Origin: JBFONV01 sp040779335
Lineage (GTDB): Bacteria > Pseudomonadota > Gammaproteobacteria > Enterobacterales > Alteromonadaceae
DNA: 64,000 nucleotides
Direction of reading: 5' to 3'
Assembly: GCA_040779335.1 (NCBI GenBank)
Contig: JBFONV010000001.1
Location: 992,001 to 1,056,000, forward strand
Shown here: piece by piece, positions 23,131 through 32,443 of the stretch
Numbering within the stretch: position 1 is the first letter of the stretch
Layout of the letters: the number at the start of each line of letters is the position of its first letter
Notes under the pieces: model-generated
Database searches by the model: none
What the model saw: the letters and a program-made list of their open reading frames with translations, nothing else
What the model was told of the DNA's origin: nothing
Program-made: the position numbers and the translations under genes

Positions 23131-24516
23131 TTACAATTCATACTTATCTAATAGCCGCTCAGCCTCCTGTTGATGCAGTTGGCTAACATCCTTAACGCTT
23201 TGCGTTAATTCATTGAGTAATTGACGATGTTTTTCACCTATGGCAAATGCTTGGCTATAGGGAATGTGTTCAAACATTACCATGGCGTAGCGGGGAATAA
23301 ATCGTTTAGGAAACCACTGTTGGATTTGAAACGCCAGTTGCTTTTGCAATAAAAACTGTGGCTTGCGCACGCTATCGCGCATTTCAATATAGTTTTCTAA
23401 TGCCATGTCAGCGATGGCATCGGCATTCACCTTTCTATGTTGATCAACTTGGCTGAAAAACATTTGCCAATCGAATGCATCACTATCTTCATTCTTTGGT
23501 AGCAAGGTCGCGATGATATCGCAGTCTTCAAAGCCACAATTCATACCTTGTCCATGAAATGGTACTACTGCATGTGCGGCATCACCAATAATTAATGCTT
23601 TATCCTTAAATGACCAGGGAGCACATTTTATGGTTGCTAATTTTCCGGTAGGGTTAGCAAGGAAAGTCTCACTGAGAGGGTCAAGTAGCGGTTTTACATC
23701 GGCAAAATAATGCTCAAAAAACTGATTGATTTGCGCTTGGTTGGTGATGGACTCGAAACTGGTTTCGCCTTGGTTTGGCATAAATAAGGTCACGGTAAAA
23801 CTGCCATCTAAATTAGGCAGGGCGATTAACATAAACTCACCTCTTGGCCAAATATGTAAGGCGTTTTTGTCAATTTTATGTTTGTCATTGCTATCTGCTG
23901 GTATACAAAGTTCCTTATAACTGTGATCTAATGGCTGTTCGCTATTTTCAGTAAAACCTTGGTCGAGGATCGCTTTTCTGACTTGTGAATTGGCGCCATC
24001 GGTACCAATTAAATGCTCAAACCCATGTACGCTTGATTGTCTATTGTGTTCGAGTGTGAACTGGTTATTTTCGAAATCGACGTGAGTGATCTTGTGGTTA
24101 AAGTGAAAATTCACTAATCCGGTATTTTCTGCTTCGGTCATTAAAAAACTATTGAGCTGCCCGCGTGAAATGGAATAAATAACATCGTCCGCTTGCTGTC
24201 CGTATGCTTGAAAGTTATCTTGTTCACCTTCTATATGCACCATACGGCCGCGCATCGGGATCAGCATCTCGTTAATTTTAGGCATTAGCCCTAAATCATC
24301 GAGCGGTTTAATACCTCTATTGGCAAGGGCTAAATTTATTGAACGACCGGCAGAAATATCTTCTTTTCTCATATCAGGGCGAGATTCAAATACTTCTACC
24401 TGATAACCTTTCCTCGCTAAGATAAGTGATAACAATGAGCCGACTAAGCCGCCACCTGCTAAGGTGATTGTTTTAGGGCTTGAGGTATTGTTAGCGTGTT
24501 TAGAATCGGTACTCAT
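23131..24516 (-). CDS. kmo: kynurenine 3-monooxygenase
   Basis: A 461-aa FAD monooxygenase turning kynurenine into 3-hydroxykynurenine. FAD motif LAGGGLVGSLLSLILARKGY at the start, then SAGRSINLALANRGIKPL (a KMO signature), and GDAAHAVVPFHGQGMNCGFE. A hydrophobic C-terminal part (QLAFQIQQWFPKRFIPRYAM) is typical of KMO. ATG at 24516 overlaps the kynU stop as ATGA, so it is preferred to a TTG nine bases earlier. It is the last gene of the kynurenine cluster. Confidence 0.95.
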   Translation of the reverse strand: MSTDSKHANNTSSPKTITLAGGGLVGSLLSLILARKGYQVEVFESRPDMRKEDISAGRSINLALANRGIKPLDDLGLMPKINEMLIPMRGRMVHIEGEQDNFQAYGQQADDVIYSISRGQLNSFLMTEAENTGLVNFHFNHKITHVDFENNQFTLEHNRQSSVHGFEHLIGTDGANSQVRKAILDQGFTENSEQPLDHSYKELCIPADSNDKHKIDKNALHIWPRGEFMLIALPNLDGSFTVTLFMPNQGETSFESITNQAQINQFFEHYFADVKPLLDPLSETFLANPTGKLATIKCAPWSFKDKALIIGDAAHAVVPFHGQGMNCGFEDCDIIATLLPKNEDSDAFDWQMFFSQVDQHRKVNADAIADMALENYIEMRDSVRKPQFLLQKQLAFQIQQWFPKRFIPRYAMVMFEHIPYSQAFAIGEKHRQLLNELTQSVKDVSQLHQQEAERLLDKYEL

Positions 24517-25844
24517 GCTAGGCAATCCTTTAAAATTCGAACAAAATGATAGGCGTCTTGAAATTGGTTATATAGGGGCACGGGGGCAACACGGATAACG
24601 TTAGGCTCGCGCCAGTCAGTGGTTACGCCATTTTCTTCAAGGGCATTAAACATGGCTTTGCCGTCTAATCCTTCAACGTTGATCATCAAAGATAATTGGC
24701 AGCCTCTCTCCTGAGCATTAACCGGGGTGATGATACGAATTTTATCACCGAGTTCATGTGTAATGAGTTGCAGCAAATAATCGGTTAATTTTAATGACTT
24801 TTCACGCAACGCCGTTATGCCGCCGGCAATGTCTATAGTGTCAAGGGAGCCTCTAATTGCTGCCAACGACAGTACGGGCGGATTAGATAACTGCCAACCT
24901 TCAGCACTGGCAATGGCTTTAAATTCGTTGCCCATTTGAAAACGAGTTGATTTATCGTGTCCCCACCATCCGGCAAAGCGAGTAAGTTCAGTATTTTCGC
25001 AGTGTTTTTGATGGACAAAACATCCCGCGACAGAGCCAGCACCGCTGTTTAAATATTTGTAACTGCACCAACAGGCGAAGTCGACTTGCCAGTCATGCAG
25101 TTGCAGCAAAATATTTCCGGCGGCGTGAGCCAGATCAAAACCAACAGTAATGCCTTTCGCGTGTGCTTTTGCGGTGATGCTTTTCATATCCAGCACTTGA
25201 CCAGTGTAATACTGTACACCCGGTAATAAAATTAGCGCAATTTCATCACCGTACTGTTCTAACATGGCATCGAGATCGTCATAGTTAAGTAACTCTTCGC
25301 CTGCACGAGGTTTCCATAGCAGCATATTATCTGCGACTGAGCCATTTAATTGTCCCTGATGATGTTTAAGTTGAGATTCCACAGCATAGTGATCGGAAGG
25401 GAAGGCATGATCTTCAATCAATATTTTGGTTCTTTTGCCTTGTGGCTGATAAAAGCTCACCATCATAAAATGTAGGTTTGCCGTTAACGAGTTCATCATG
25501 ACGACTTCTTGTGGCAATGCACCAACGAGTTTAGCGGATTGCTCGGTAAGAAATTCATGGTAAGGCATCCAAGGGAATTCCCCTTCAAAGTGCCCCTTAA
25601 CGCCACGTTCTTGCCAAGCATCAAGCATTTCTATGACATATTCACGCGCCAATTTTGGTTGTAAGCCTAAAGAATTGCCAGTGAAATAATATTCGTCTTC
25701 ACCATTGGCCTGTTTAGGGATCGCAAAATGGCTGCGCATTGGCGCTAACGGATCATTGGCATCAAGTTGTTGAGCATAGTTTAAGCTGTTATCAAAGGCA
25801 TCTATTGAGCTGTCTTTAGTATTATTGTCTATGTGTGTGGTCAT
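24513..25844 (-). CDS. kynU: kynureninase
   Basis: A 443-aa PLP enzyme that cleaves (3-hydroxy)kynurenine to (3-hydroxy)anthranilate and alanine. It has YFTGNSLGLQPK near the N-terminus, DHAFPSDHYAVESQ, GFDLAHAAGNILLQLHDW, and the PLP-lysine in FACWCSYKYLNSGAGSVAG. The C-terminal DWREPNVIRVAPVPLYN is diagnostic. It is followed by kmo with a 4-base overlap and preceded 30 bases upstream by the formamidase-like gene. Confidence 0.96.
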   Translation of the reverse strand: MTTHIDNNTKDSSIDAFDNSLNYAQQLDANDPLAPMRSHFAIPKQANGEDEYYFTGNSLGLQPKLAREYVIEMLDAWQERGVKGHFEGEFPWMPYHEFLTEQSAKLVGALPQEVVMMNSLTANLHFMMVSFYQPQGKRTKILIEDHAFPSDHYAVESQLKHHQGQLNGSVADNMLLWKPRAGEELLNYDDLDAMLEQYGDEIALILLPGVQYYTGQVLDMKSITAKAHAKGITVGFDLAHAAGNILLQLHDWQVDFACWCSYKYLNSGAGSVAGCFVHQKHCENTELTRFAGWWGHDKSTRFQMGNEFKAIASAEGWQLSNPPVLSLAAIRGSLDTIDIAGGITALREKSLKLTDYLLQLITHELGDKIRIITPVNAQERGCQLSLMINVEGLDGKAMFNALEENGVTTDWREPNVIRVAPVPLYNQFQDAYHFVRILKDCLA

Positions 25845-25874
25845 GTTTTTTTTCTTTTATTAATCAAATTCTTA

Positions 25875-26723
25875 TTAGTCTATGTATTCGTAAAGAGGAG
25901 TCGCGCTGTACAATACCGGTTTACTAGGCGCCGCATCGTTAATAAAGGCGGGCATTTGTAAGTTAAGGAAATACAATCCATCCTCAATGTTTTCATCGAT
26001 ATAGGCCATTTCTGTAATGGTTTTTCGCGATAAACTGTTGGCACTTGCCTGATGTGTTCCTTCAGCAACTTGCCAGAATAAATGATGACAGGTCAGTAAG
26101 CCGTCATCGTGTAATCTGTCTATGGACGGAATATCAACTAGCAAGTGTTCAACGCCGCGCTCATTCAAATAGTAAATCGCATCACGACTAAAAAAGGCGG
26201 GTTGATGCGCTTGACTGTATGTGGCAGAACATTTAGCTATGCTATTAGGTAATGTTCTGATCACTAAGGCTTGTAAGTGTTCATCGACTACATTACTTAA
26301 TGCCGATTCCAATGCCCGTTTGCTGATAATGGCATCATTAGCCATAAATTCTGGGGTATATTGCTCATTACTTTGCTGCGCTGATTCTGGGGTGATGGAA
26401 ATAAGCGTACAGGGCATAATGGCAGGCAAGGTAATATCGGCAACCTTAAGCGATAACTCCGCTGAAGCATCGCATATATGCGCGATGGTTTCGGTATGGG
26501 TGCCGTTGCAATGTGGATTAAAGCTTAATTCGTTTACATTACAGCTACCACCTTGTTCGGTATCACCAGTAAAGCCTCCAGCTTTCATTGGTGTAGCTTG
26601 AGCAATTGGCGCGTCAAAATGATTGGGTTGCGCTTGATTAAACGCCAAGGGGATAGCTAAAGACCAAGAGAAATCAGTATTGACTTGGTATTTTTGGCTT
26701 AATATCTCTGCGGTCAGAATCAT
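25875..26723 (-). CDS. cyclase family protein, likely kynurenine formamidase
   Basis: A 282-aa protein of the cyclase/KynB superfamily (PF04199 type). The metal site is FNPHCNGTHTETIAHI, compared with H-x-G-T-H-x-D-x-P-x-H in KynB, so the second part is varied (Glu for Asp, no Pro). LLVDIPSIDRLHDDG and the late HHLFWQVAE are also family-like. Its place between ACMSD and kynU supports hydrolysis of N-formylkynurenine, but it is longer than KynB (~210 aa), and another ring-amide substrate is possible. ATGA overlap with the ACMSD gene. Confidence 0.75.
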   Translation of the reverse strand: MILTAEILSQKYQVNTDFSWSLAIPLAFNQAQPNHFDAPIAQATPMKAGGFTGDTEQGGSCNVNELSFNPHCNGTHTETIAHICDASAELSLKVADITLPAIMPCTLISITPESAQQSNEQYTPEFMANDAIISKRALESALSNVVDEHLQALVIRTLPNSIAKCSATYSQAHQPAFFSRDAIYYLNERGVEHLLVDIPSIDRLHDDGLLTCHHLFWQVAEGTHQASANSLSRKTITEMAYIDENIEDGLYFLNLQMPAFINDAAPSKPVLYSATPLYEYID

Positions 26724-27730
26724 ATAAACATTTCCTTAGACAAGCCGAGCCAATTTAACGCTGAGCCGTGCAACAACTTAGCTTTAATATCTTCATCATA
26801 ATGACATGACTCTATCAGTTTTCCGGGGGCTAATTCACCTAATGGAAATGGGTAGTCCGTGCCTAACGCAATATTATCTGCACCCATTAAATCAATTAGA
26901 TAGTTAAGTGCTAGGGGATCATGAACCAAGGAGTCGACATAAATTTGCTTGAGGAAATCTCTTGGGTTGATTTGACAGTCAACGGCGCATAAATCTGGGC
27001 GGACATTAAAGCCATGCTCAATGCGGCCAATGGTAGCGGGGAATGAACCACCACCATGGGCAAATGCTACCTTTAATTTAGGTAAACGCGCTAAAACACC
27101 GCCAAAAATCATTGAACATATCGCCAGACTTGACTCTGCCGGCATACCGACCAACCAAGGTAACCAATATTTAGGCATTTTTTCTTTGGCCATCATATCC
27201 CAAGGATGGACAAATACCGCTGCACCTAAATCCTGCGCGGCTTCAAAAATAGGAAAGAGTTGCTCGTTGTCTAAATTCCATTCATTGATATGTGAGCCTA
27301 TTTGTATACCCGCTAAACCGATATCGTTAACGCAGCGTTCTAGTTCTTTAATCGCGAGATCGGGCGCTTGCATAGGTAAGGTGCCCAAACCGATAAATCG
27401 TTTCGGATGGTCGTGGACTATGCCCGCGATGTGATCGTTAAGGTATTTTGATAAATCCAGCGTGTGCTCTGGCTTTGCCCAATAGTTAAACATCACCGGG
27501 ACGGTAGACAATACTTGCACATCAACATGGTGCTGATGACAATCGTGCAGGCGTACTTTCGGATCCCAGCAATTATCTTCTATTTCACGAAAAAATTTGT
27601 CGTCAACCATCATTCGTGCACAGCCGCACTTGTGATGATCTAAGCTGACAAAGCCGCCATAGCCATACTTTTCTCTAAGGTTAGGCCACGTTTTCGGTAA
27701 TATATGGGTGTGTATATCTATTTTTAACAT
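26720..27730 (-). CDS. nbaD: 2-amino-3-carboxymuconate-6-semialdehyde decarboxylase
   Basis: A 336-aa amidohydrolase-superfamily decarboxylase (ACMSD). The metal site begins IDIHTHILPKTWP (HxH), with the ACMSD-specific YGYGGFVSLDHHKCGCARMM, QVLSTVPVMFNYW, FVHPWDMM, FAHGGGSFPATIGR and LGTDYPFPLGE (Asp ligand). It converts ACMS to 2-aminomuconate semialdehyde, diverting it from quinolinate. Starts 3 bases after the stop of the HAO gene. Confidence 0.96.
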   Translation of the reverse strand: MLKIDIHTHILPKTWPNLREKYGYGGFVSLDHHKCGCARMMVDDKFFREIEDNCWDPKVRLHDCHQHHVDVQVLSTVPVMFNYWAKPEHTLDLSKYLNDHIAGIVHDHPKRFIGLGTLPMQAPDLAIKELERCVNDIGLAGIQIGSHINEWNLDNEQLFPIFEAAQDLGAAVFVHPWDMMAKEKMPKYWLPWLVGMPAESSLAICSMIFGGVLARLPKLKVAFAHGGGSFPATIGRIEHGFNVRPDLCAVDCQINPRDFLKQIYVDSLVHDPLALNYLIDLMGADNIALGTDYPFPLGELAPGKLIESCHYDEDIKAKLLHGSALNWLGLSKEMFI

Positions 27731-27733
27731 GAC

Positions 27734-28249
27734 TTAACCTTTGCGGATTACTGTGCCGCATTGGCTACAGGTACAGTGTTGTGGATTTTCATAAAAGTTT
27801 TTAAATACCACGGGAAGATCGGTTTCGATGTTAGCGAGGGTAAAATCTTCTTGGTATAACGCGTGATGACAGTTTTCACAAAACCATAACAAAGCATCTT
27901 TTTGACCTGGGGCTCTTTTTTGCTCAACGACCAAGCCGACACTTTCGGCAAAGCGCTGCGGAGAGTGCAACATTTTAGGTGGCAATAAGAATATTTCACC
28001 TGCGTTAATGGGGATATCTTTAAACTCTCCATCGTCAATAACCTTTAATACCATTTTGCCTTCAAGTTGATAAAAAAGTTCAGGCGTTTCATTGTAATGG
28101 TAATCGGTTCTATTATTGGGGCCGCCAACAACCATGACAATATAATCATCTTGCTCGAAAATCTGTTTGTTACACACTGGCGGCTTTAATTGTTGACGAT
28201 GTTCGTCTATCCATTGCTGCAAATTAAAAGGCATAGTAAGCGTAGACAT
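27734..28249 (-). CDS. nbaC: 3-hydroxyanthranilate 3,4-dioxygenase
   Basis: A 171-aa cupin dioxygenase opening 3-hydroxyanthranilate to ACMS. Signatures are MVVGGPNNRTDYHYNETPEL (Arg and first iron His), FYQLEGKMVLKVIDDG, and LPPKMLHSPQRFAESVGLVV (third His). The C-terminus has the extra rubredoxin-like iron site of bacterial enzymes, WFCENC .. HCTCSQC. AGGAG precedes the ATG. Same strand as its pathway neighbours, 9 bases after the RidA-like gene. Confidence 0.96.
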   Translation of the reverse strand: MSTLTMPFNLQQWIDEHRQQLKPPVCNKQIFEQDDYIVMVVGGPNNRTDYHYNETPELFYQLEGKMVLKVIDDGEFKDIPINAGEIFLLPPKMLHSPQRFAESVGLVVEQKRAPGQKDALLWFCENCHHALYQEDFTLANIETDLPVVFKNFYENPQHCTCSQCGTVIRKG

Positions 28250-28258
28250 GTGATGCTC

Positions 28259-28714
28259 CTAATTCTTATCGGTGTTTAAACGCAATGACTTGTTTTCAAC
28301 GGCGGCAATACATTTTAGTTCAATGGCGATTGGCGTCGGCAATTTGTTAATTTCTACCGTGGTTCGACAAGGTTGATTATCACTAAAATATTCAGCATAA
28401 ACTTTATTATATGTCGCGAAGTCTTCATCCATATTAGTGAGGAAAACGGTGACGTCGACCAAATCCATCCAGCTGGCATTACAGGCTTCCAATATGGTAC
28501 GAATATTTTGAAAGACACTATGACATTGGGCTTCTATGTCGTAACTGATCACTTTGCCGTTTTCATCAAAGACAACGCCAGGAATATGATCGCTACCGGC
28601 TTGACGCGGACCTACGCCCGACAAAAACAGTAAGTTACCTACTTGTCGGGCATGGGGATATAACCCGACTGGTTTCGGGGCGTCGGTTGCATAAATCTGA
28701 TCAGTATTTGTCAT
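28259..28714 (-). CDS. RidA-family protein, probable 2-aminomuconate deaminase
   Basis: A 151-aa RidA/YjgF fold protein. Its motifs are PKPVGLYPHARQVGNLLFLS, SGVGPRQAGS, VDVTVFLTNMDEDFATYN and CRTTVEINKLPTPIAIELKC. The Arg in PCRTTVE is the RidA substrate-binding residue. In nba/amn clusters the RidA relative deaminates 2-aminomuconate to 4-oxalocrotonate; GPR.AGS and the extended N-terminus match that subgroup. GGAC precedes the ATG. Confidence 0.88.
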   Translation of the reverse strand: MTNTDQIYATDAPKPVGLYPHARQVGNLLFLSGVGPRQAGSDHIPGVVFDENGKVISYDIEAQCHSVFQNIRTILEACNASWMDLVDVTVFLTNMDEDFATYNKVYAEYFSDNQPCRTTVEINKLPTPIAIELKCIAAVENKSLRLNTDKN

Positions 28715-29144
28715 TGTTTTGTCCTTTTATTGCTGCTGCAATGTCTTTACACAGGCTATTTTTATTGGTTTAAGTGTAGATAATATTTGCTCATTTGTGC
28801 GTGATTTCATTACGCTGTCTGCTGGTAAACTAACGGCGTAGTAGACGTTGTTAACCTGTTTAACTCATCCCACTAACTATAGTCGTTCTATACCGAGCGA
28901 AGGGACTGTCTTTTTTAAGCGTATGAATATGCGTTGACCCACCGACATGAGCGCAGCCGGCAAGTTGATAGCGGAGAGTAACAGCTAGATCAGCGTCCAT
29001 TTGCAGCCTAATGCGCTGGCAAATATTGCTCCAGAAGATTTAAATTTATAACAAGTTAAGCTCATAACGTTTTCTATATTTTTATTTTTAAATTGTCATT
29101 GCTCTAAGACGAAATAAAGAGCAGAAGCACTTTTATGCTTCATA
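28715..29144. other. 430-base gap inside the kynurenine cluster, possible gene decay
   Basis: No intact gene. One plus-strand frame reads PTDMSAAGKLIAESNS, stop, then SVHLQPNALANIAPEDLNL and a stop at 29049-29051, with another stop at 28935. The composition is protein-like, but I recognise no family and it may be chance. The position is where 4-oxalocrotonate decarboxylase or hydratase genes often stand. The upstream promoter of the ridA-kmo run may also lie here. Confidence 0.3.
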
Positions 29145-30593
29145 CTATTCACCATATTTTATACAGACATTTTTGGTTTCAGTAAAGAAACGCATTGCTT
29201 CTATGCCACCTTCACGACCGACACCTGAATTTTTCATGCCACCAAAAGGGGTGCGCAAGTCTCGTAACATCCAACAGTTTATCCAAACTATGCCAGTATT
29301 CAGTTGCTCGGCAAATTTGTGTGCGCGATTTAAGTTGCTGGTCCAAACCGTCGCGGCGAGACCATACTGACTTTCATTGGCGAGCGATAATGCCTGTTCA
29401 TCATTATCAAAGGCTTGTAGGGTGATCACTGGACCAAAAATTTCTTCTTGATTACAGCGCGCATGATTGTCTAGCCCTTCGATGATGGTCGGTAAAATAA
29501 AATAACCTTGCTGACATCTTCCTTCCACAGATACTTGCTGTCCGCCCGTTAATACCGTCGCTCCTTCTTCTTTTGCGATCTCGATATAATTTAATATTTT
29601 ATTGAGGTGTTCGTGCGAAACAATCGCGCCCATTTGGCTTTTAAGGTTTAGCGGATCGCTTGGTATTAATTGCTGTGCTTTAATGACAAGGGCTTGCTTG
29701 AATTTTTCATAAATTGAGCGTTCGACATATATTCTCGATGCGCATAAGCAAATTTGCCCTTGATTAGCAAAGCTGGCTCTAAATACCTGCTCAACGGTTT
29801 GTTCAAACTCGCAATCGGCAAACACTAATGCCGGATTTTTACCGCCGAGTTCTAACGACAACTTTTTAAACTTGGGTGCCAAATGAGTTGCTATTGTTGC
29901 GCCGGTTTTGCTACCTCCGGTAAAAGAAATGGCTTTTACTTTAGGGTGATTACAAATAGCTGCTCCGGCAGTGTCACCGCAACCGTGTATTATCCCCAGT
30001 ACGCCATCAGGTAATCCGGCTTGTTGACAAATTTTTCCCAGTAGATAAGCGGTTTTAGGAGTGATTTCTGAAGGTTTAGCAATAACACAGTTACCCGCTG
30101 CCAGCGCGGGGGCAATTTTCCAAGTAAATAAATATAACGGTAAATTCCACGGCGATATACAACCTACTATGCCGAGGGGCTGGCGTAGCGTGTAATTAAT
30201 GGCGTTATTCGCCATGGCATGAGACTCACTGGAAAATTGCGAACAGGCATGGGCAAAAAATTTAAAATTACTGGCGGCACGCGGAATATCTACGGTTTTG
30301 GCTAAATAGAGAGGTTTTCCGTTGTCCGTAGCCTCGCATAGTGCAAGTTCGTCTAATTGCGCCTCAATGCCTTGTGCAATCGCAAAGAGTATTTCTGCTC
30401 GTTGTTCACTTGCTAGTGCTTGCCATGTAGGCAGCGCTTTTTCTGCTGCGGCAACGGCGAGTTCAACATCATTTTCATCGCTGTTGGGAATTTTTCCATA
30501 AACATGACCTGTTGCCGGTTCAATATTATCGATATACAACTCATTGACCGGCGCTTGGTATTGACCATCGATAAAATTTTTAAGCATTTCCAT
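29145..30593 (-). CDS. 2-aminomuconate semialdehyde dehydrogenase (ALDH)
   Basis: A 482-aa NAD aldehyde dehydrogenase. It has PWNLPLYLFTWKIAPALAAG, ISFTGGSKTGATIA (cofactor loop), LELGGKNPALVFADC with the general base Glu, and FANQGQICLCASRIYVERS with the catalytic Cys. The end GMKNSGVGREGG.EAMRFFTE is typical of the hydroxymuconic/aminomuconic semialdehyde dehydrogenase group (AmnC/NbaE/DmpC). Context fixes the likely substrate as 2-aminomuconate semialdehyde. AGGAAG lies upstream. Confidence 0.92.
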   Translation of the reverse strand: MEMLKNFIDGQYQAPVNELYIDNIEPATGHVYGKIPNSDENDVELAVAAAEKALPTWQALASEQRAEILFAIAQGIEAQLDELALCEATDNGKPLYLAKTVDIPRAASNFKFFAHACSQFSSESHAMANNAINYTLRQPLGIVGCISPWNLPLYLFTWKIAPALAAGNCVIAKPSEITPKTAYLLGKICQQAGLPDGVLGIIHGCGDTAGAAICNHPKVKAISFTGGSKTGATIATHLAPKFKKLSLELGGKNPALVFADCEFEQTVEQVFRASFANQGQICLCASRIYVERSIYEKFKQALVIKAQQLIPSDPLNLKSQMGAIVSHEHLNKILNYIEIAKEEGATVLTGGQQVSVEGRCQQGYFILPTIIEGLDNHARCNQEEIFGPVITLQAFDNDEQALSLANESQYGLAATVWTSNLNRAHKFAEQLNTGIVWINCWMLRDLRTPFGGMKNSGVGREGGIEAMRFFTETKNVCIKYGE

Positions 30594-30616
30594 GATGACT
30601 TCCTATTCGCTAATGG

Positions 30617-31405
30617 TTATAAACAGGACGTTCTGCCGCCATCTACCGGTAAATTAATCCCAGTAATATAGGCGGCGGCTGGTGATGCGAGAAAGGCAGC
30701 TACGGCCGCAAATTCTTCTGGTTGAGCAAAGCGTCGTAATGGAATTTGTGCCTTTTCATTAATGGTTGCTTGCTCAACAGAAATATTTTGCTTATTGGCC
30801 TTGCCTGCTATTATTGCGTCAAGCCTTGCGGTGGCAGTGGCTCCGGGTAATACATTGTTGACGGTAATACCATCAGGTCCTAGCTCATTTGCCAAGGTTT
30901 TCGACCAACTGGCGACCGCGCCACGAATAGTATTGGAAACCCCTAAACCAACGATAGGCTGTTTTACCGACGTTGAAATTACGTTGATAATGCGCCCGTA
31001 GTGCTGTTCTTTCATGCCCGGAATAAGCGCTTGCACCAAATAATGATTGGCGATGAGGTGCAGATTAAAGGCATCTAAAAATGCCTCTGCTGAAGCCGTA
31101 TTCGCTGGCCCCGGCGCTGGACCGCCAGTATTGTTAATCAGTATCTCAATAGCACCCGTTTGGCTAAGATGCTCAGTGATGGCAGTTCTTACTTGTTCAG
31201 GTTTGGAAAAATCAGCAATTAATACATGATGTTGCTGACCGTGATCATTATTTAATTCAGCTTTTACCGCTTCTAATGATGCTTGATTACGGGAAAATAG
31301 CGTTATACTAGCGCCTAAATTGGCCAATTCGATAGCGCATGCTCTACCAATACCTTGACTACTACCACAGACTAATGCACGTTTGCCTTGTAGATTAATA
31401 TCCAT
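30617..31405 (-). CDS. SDR family oxidoreductase in kynurenine cluster
   Basis: A 262-aa SDR: ALVCGSSQGIGRACAIEL (cofactor loop), ILINNTGGPAPG (note NNTGG rather than NNAG), IINVISTSVKQPIVGLGVSN, and later VNNVLPGATATARLD. The Tyr-x-x-x-Lys site normally following the Ser is hard to place: the region reads GLGVSNTIRGAVASWSKTLA, without the expected Tyr. The NNTGG and missing-Tyr pattern is seen in a divergent SDR subgroup. The role in the pathway is unknown. First gene of the cluster, 23 bases before the dehydrogenase. Confidence 0.82.
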   Translation of the reverse strand: MDINLQGKRALVCGSSQGIGRACAIELANLGASITLFSRNQASLEAVKAELNNDHGQQHHVLIADFSKPEQVRTAITEHLSQTGAIEILINNTGGPAPGPANTASAEAFLDAFNLHLIANHYLVQALIPGMKEQHYGRIINVISTSVKQPIVGLGVSNTIRGAVASWSKTLANELGPDGITVNNVLPGATATARLDAIIAGKANKQNISVEQATINEKAQIPLRRFAQPEEFAAVAAFLASPAAAYITGINLPVDGGRTSCL

Positions 31406-31600
31406 TTTTGACCTTATTGTTTTATGGTTTTAACAACGCTTATATAGAACGTAGTAACGCCGTAGACACCATTTTAAAAAATTGAGTTGAGATTTTTTAC
31501 CACATTGACATTTTTTTTGTCAGTAAAAGTTTGGATATTTTTAGCCATAGTATCGCTAATTCTGTAGATATTTTTTGACATTTCTCAGCTAATTTCGATA

Positions 31601-32419
31601 ATGGCTACTTTTCTATCACGTATGCATTTTTATATGTCTTTTGATCAATTATCCGCTGGAATTAAAGTATCAGGGCAGGGACCCGCCGTTATTTTACTGC
31701 ATAGTTCGTTAAGCAGCTCACGTCAGTGGCTATTATTAGTGTCACTACTTAAGGAACATTTCACTGTCATTAATATTGATTTGTTGGGCTATGGACAAGC
31801 ACCTGTAGTGAGTGATCCTAAATGTTATGATTTTACCGTTGAACTAACACGTATTAATGACGCGATAGCGAAGGTGATAGGCGCAGAGCAATATCATTTA
31901 GTGGGGCATTCGTGTGGTGGTGCTATTGCACTGAAGTTGGCAGTGGAGCAACCGTATAGACTTAAAAGTTTGGCATTATATGAGCCTGTTGCTTTTCATT
32001 TATTGCCAAAAAATTCAAAGCAACGCTTGGAATCTGATCATTTTGCTCAGCAAGTTCTACAAGAAGAGCCATATAAAGCCGCGGAAATTTTTACCAACTT
32101 TTGGAATAAAGAAGGTTTTTTTAACGCCTTGCCGTTAAAAATGCAGCAACTAATGGCCGCTGATATGCCTAAAGTTAATTTAGACTTCAAAGGCTTGATA
32201 GCAGAAAAGTATACGCTGGCCGATCTTGGCGTTATTACCTGCCCGAGCTTATTAATGAAGGGAGATCGCAGTCCGTCGTTAAGTCAAGATTTAACCATGA
32301 ATATACTACATGGGCTGCCTGATGCTAAATTACAAGTATTTTCGGCAGGGCATATGGCACCGGTGAGTCATAGTGAAGAGGTTCATCCAGCGATTGCGGA
32401 TTTTATTACACAGGTGTAG
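31601..32419 (+). CDS. alpha/beta hydrolase
   Basis: A 272-aa alpha/beta hydrolase. The nucleophile elbow is LVGHSCGGAIALKLAV (Ser ~107), with an oxyanion LLHSSLSSSRQWLLL region, LLMKGDRSPSLSQD (acid) and VFSAGHMAPVSHSEEV (His). It diverges from the kynurenine cluster, with 195 bases between. A meta-cleavage-type hydrolase role is possible but only suggested by position. The first ATG is at 31601; Met8 and Met12 are alternative starts. Confidence 0.82.
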   Translation: MATFLSRMHFYMSFDQLSAGIKVSGQGPAVILLHSSLSSSRQWLLLVSLLKEHFTVINIDLLGYGQAPVVSDPKCYDFTVELTRINDAIAKVIGAEQYHLVGHSCGGAIALKLAVEQPYRLKSLALYEPVAFHLLPKNSKQRLESDHFAQQVLQEEPYKAAEIFTNFWNKEGFFNALPLKMQQLMAADMPKVNLDFKGLIAEKYTLADLGVITCPSLLMKGDRSPSLSQDLTMNILHGLPDAKLQVFSAGHMAPVSHSEEVHPAIADFITQV

Positions 32420-32443
32420 TTACCTGATGTAAATTATGGCAAT

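Noticed and set aside
28820..31470. Shared operator suggested by AACGGCGTAG (28832) and AACGCCGTAG (31455) near kynurenine promoters
   Set aside because: Only a 10-base partial match with one difference; too weak to call a regulator site.
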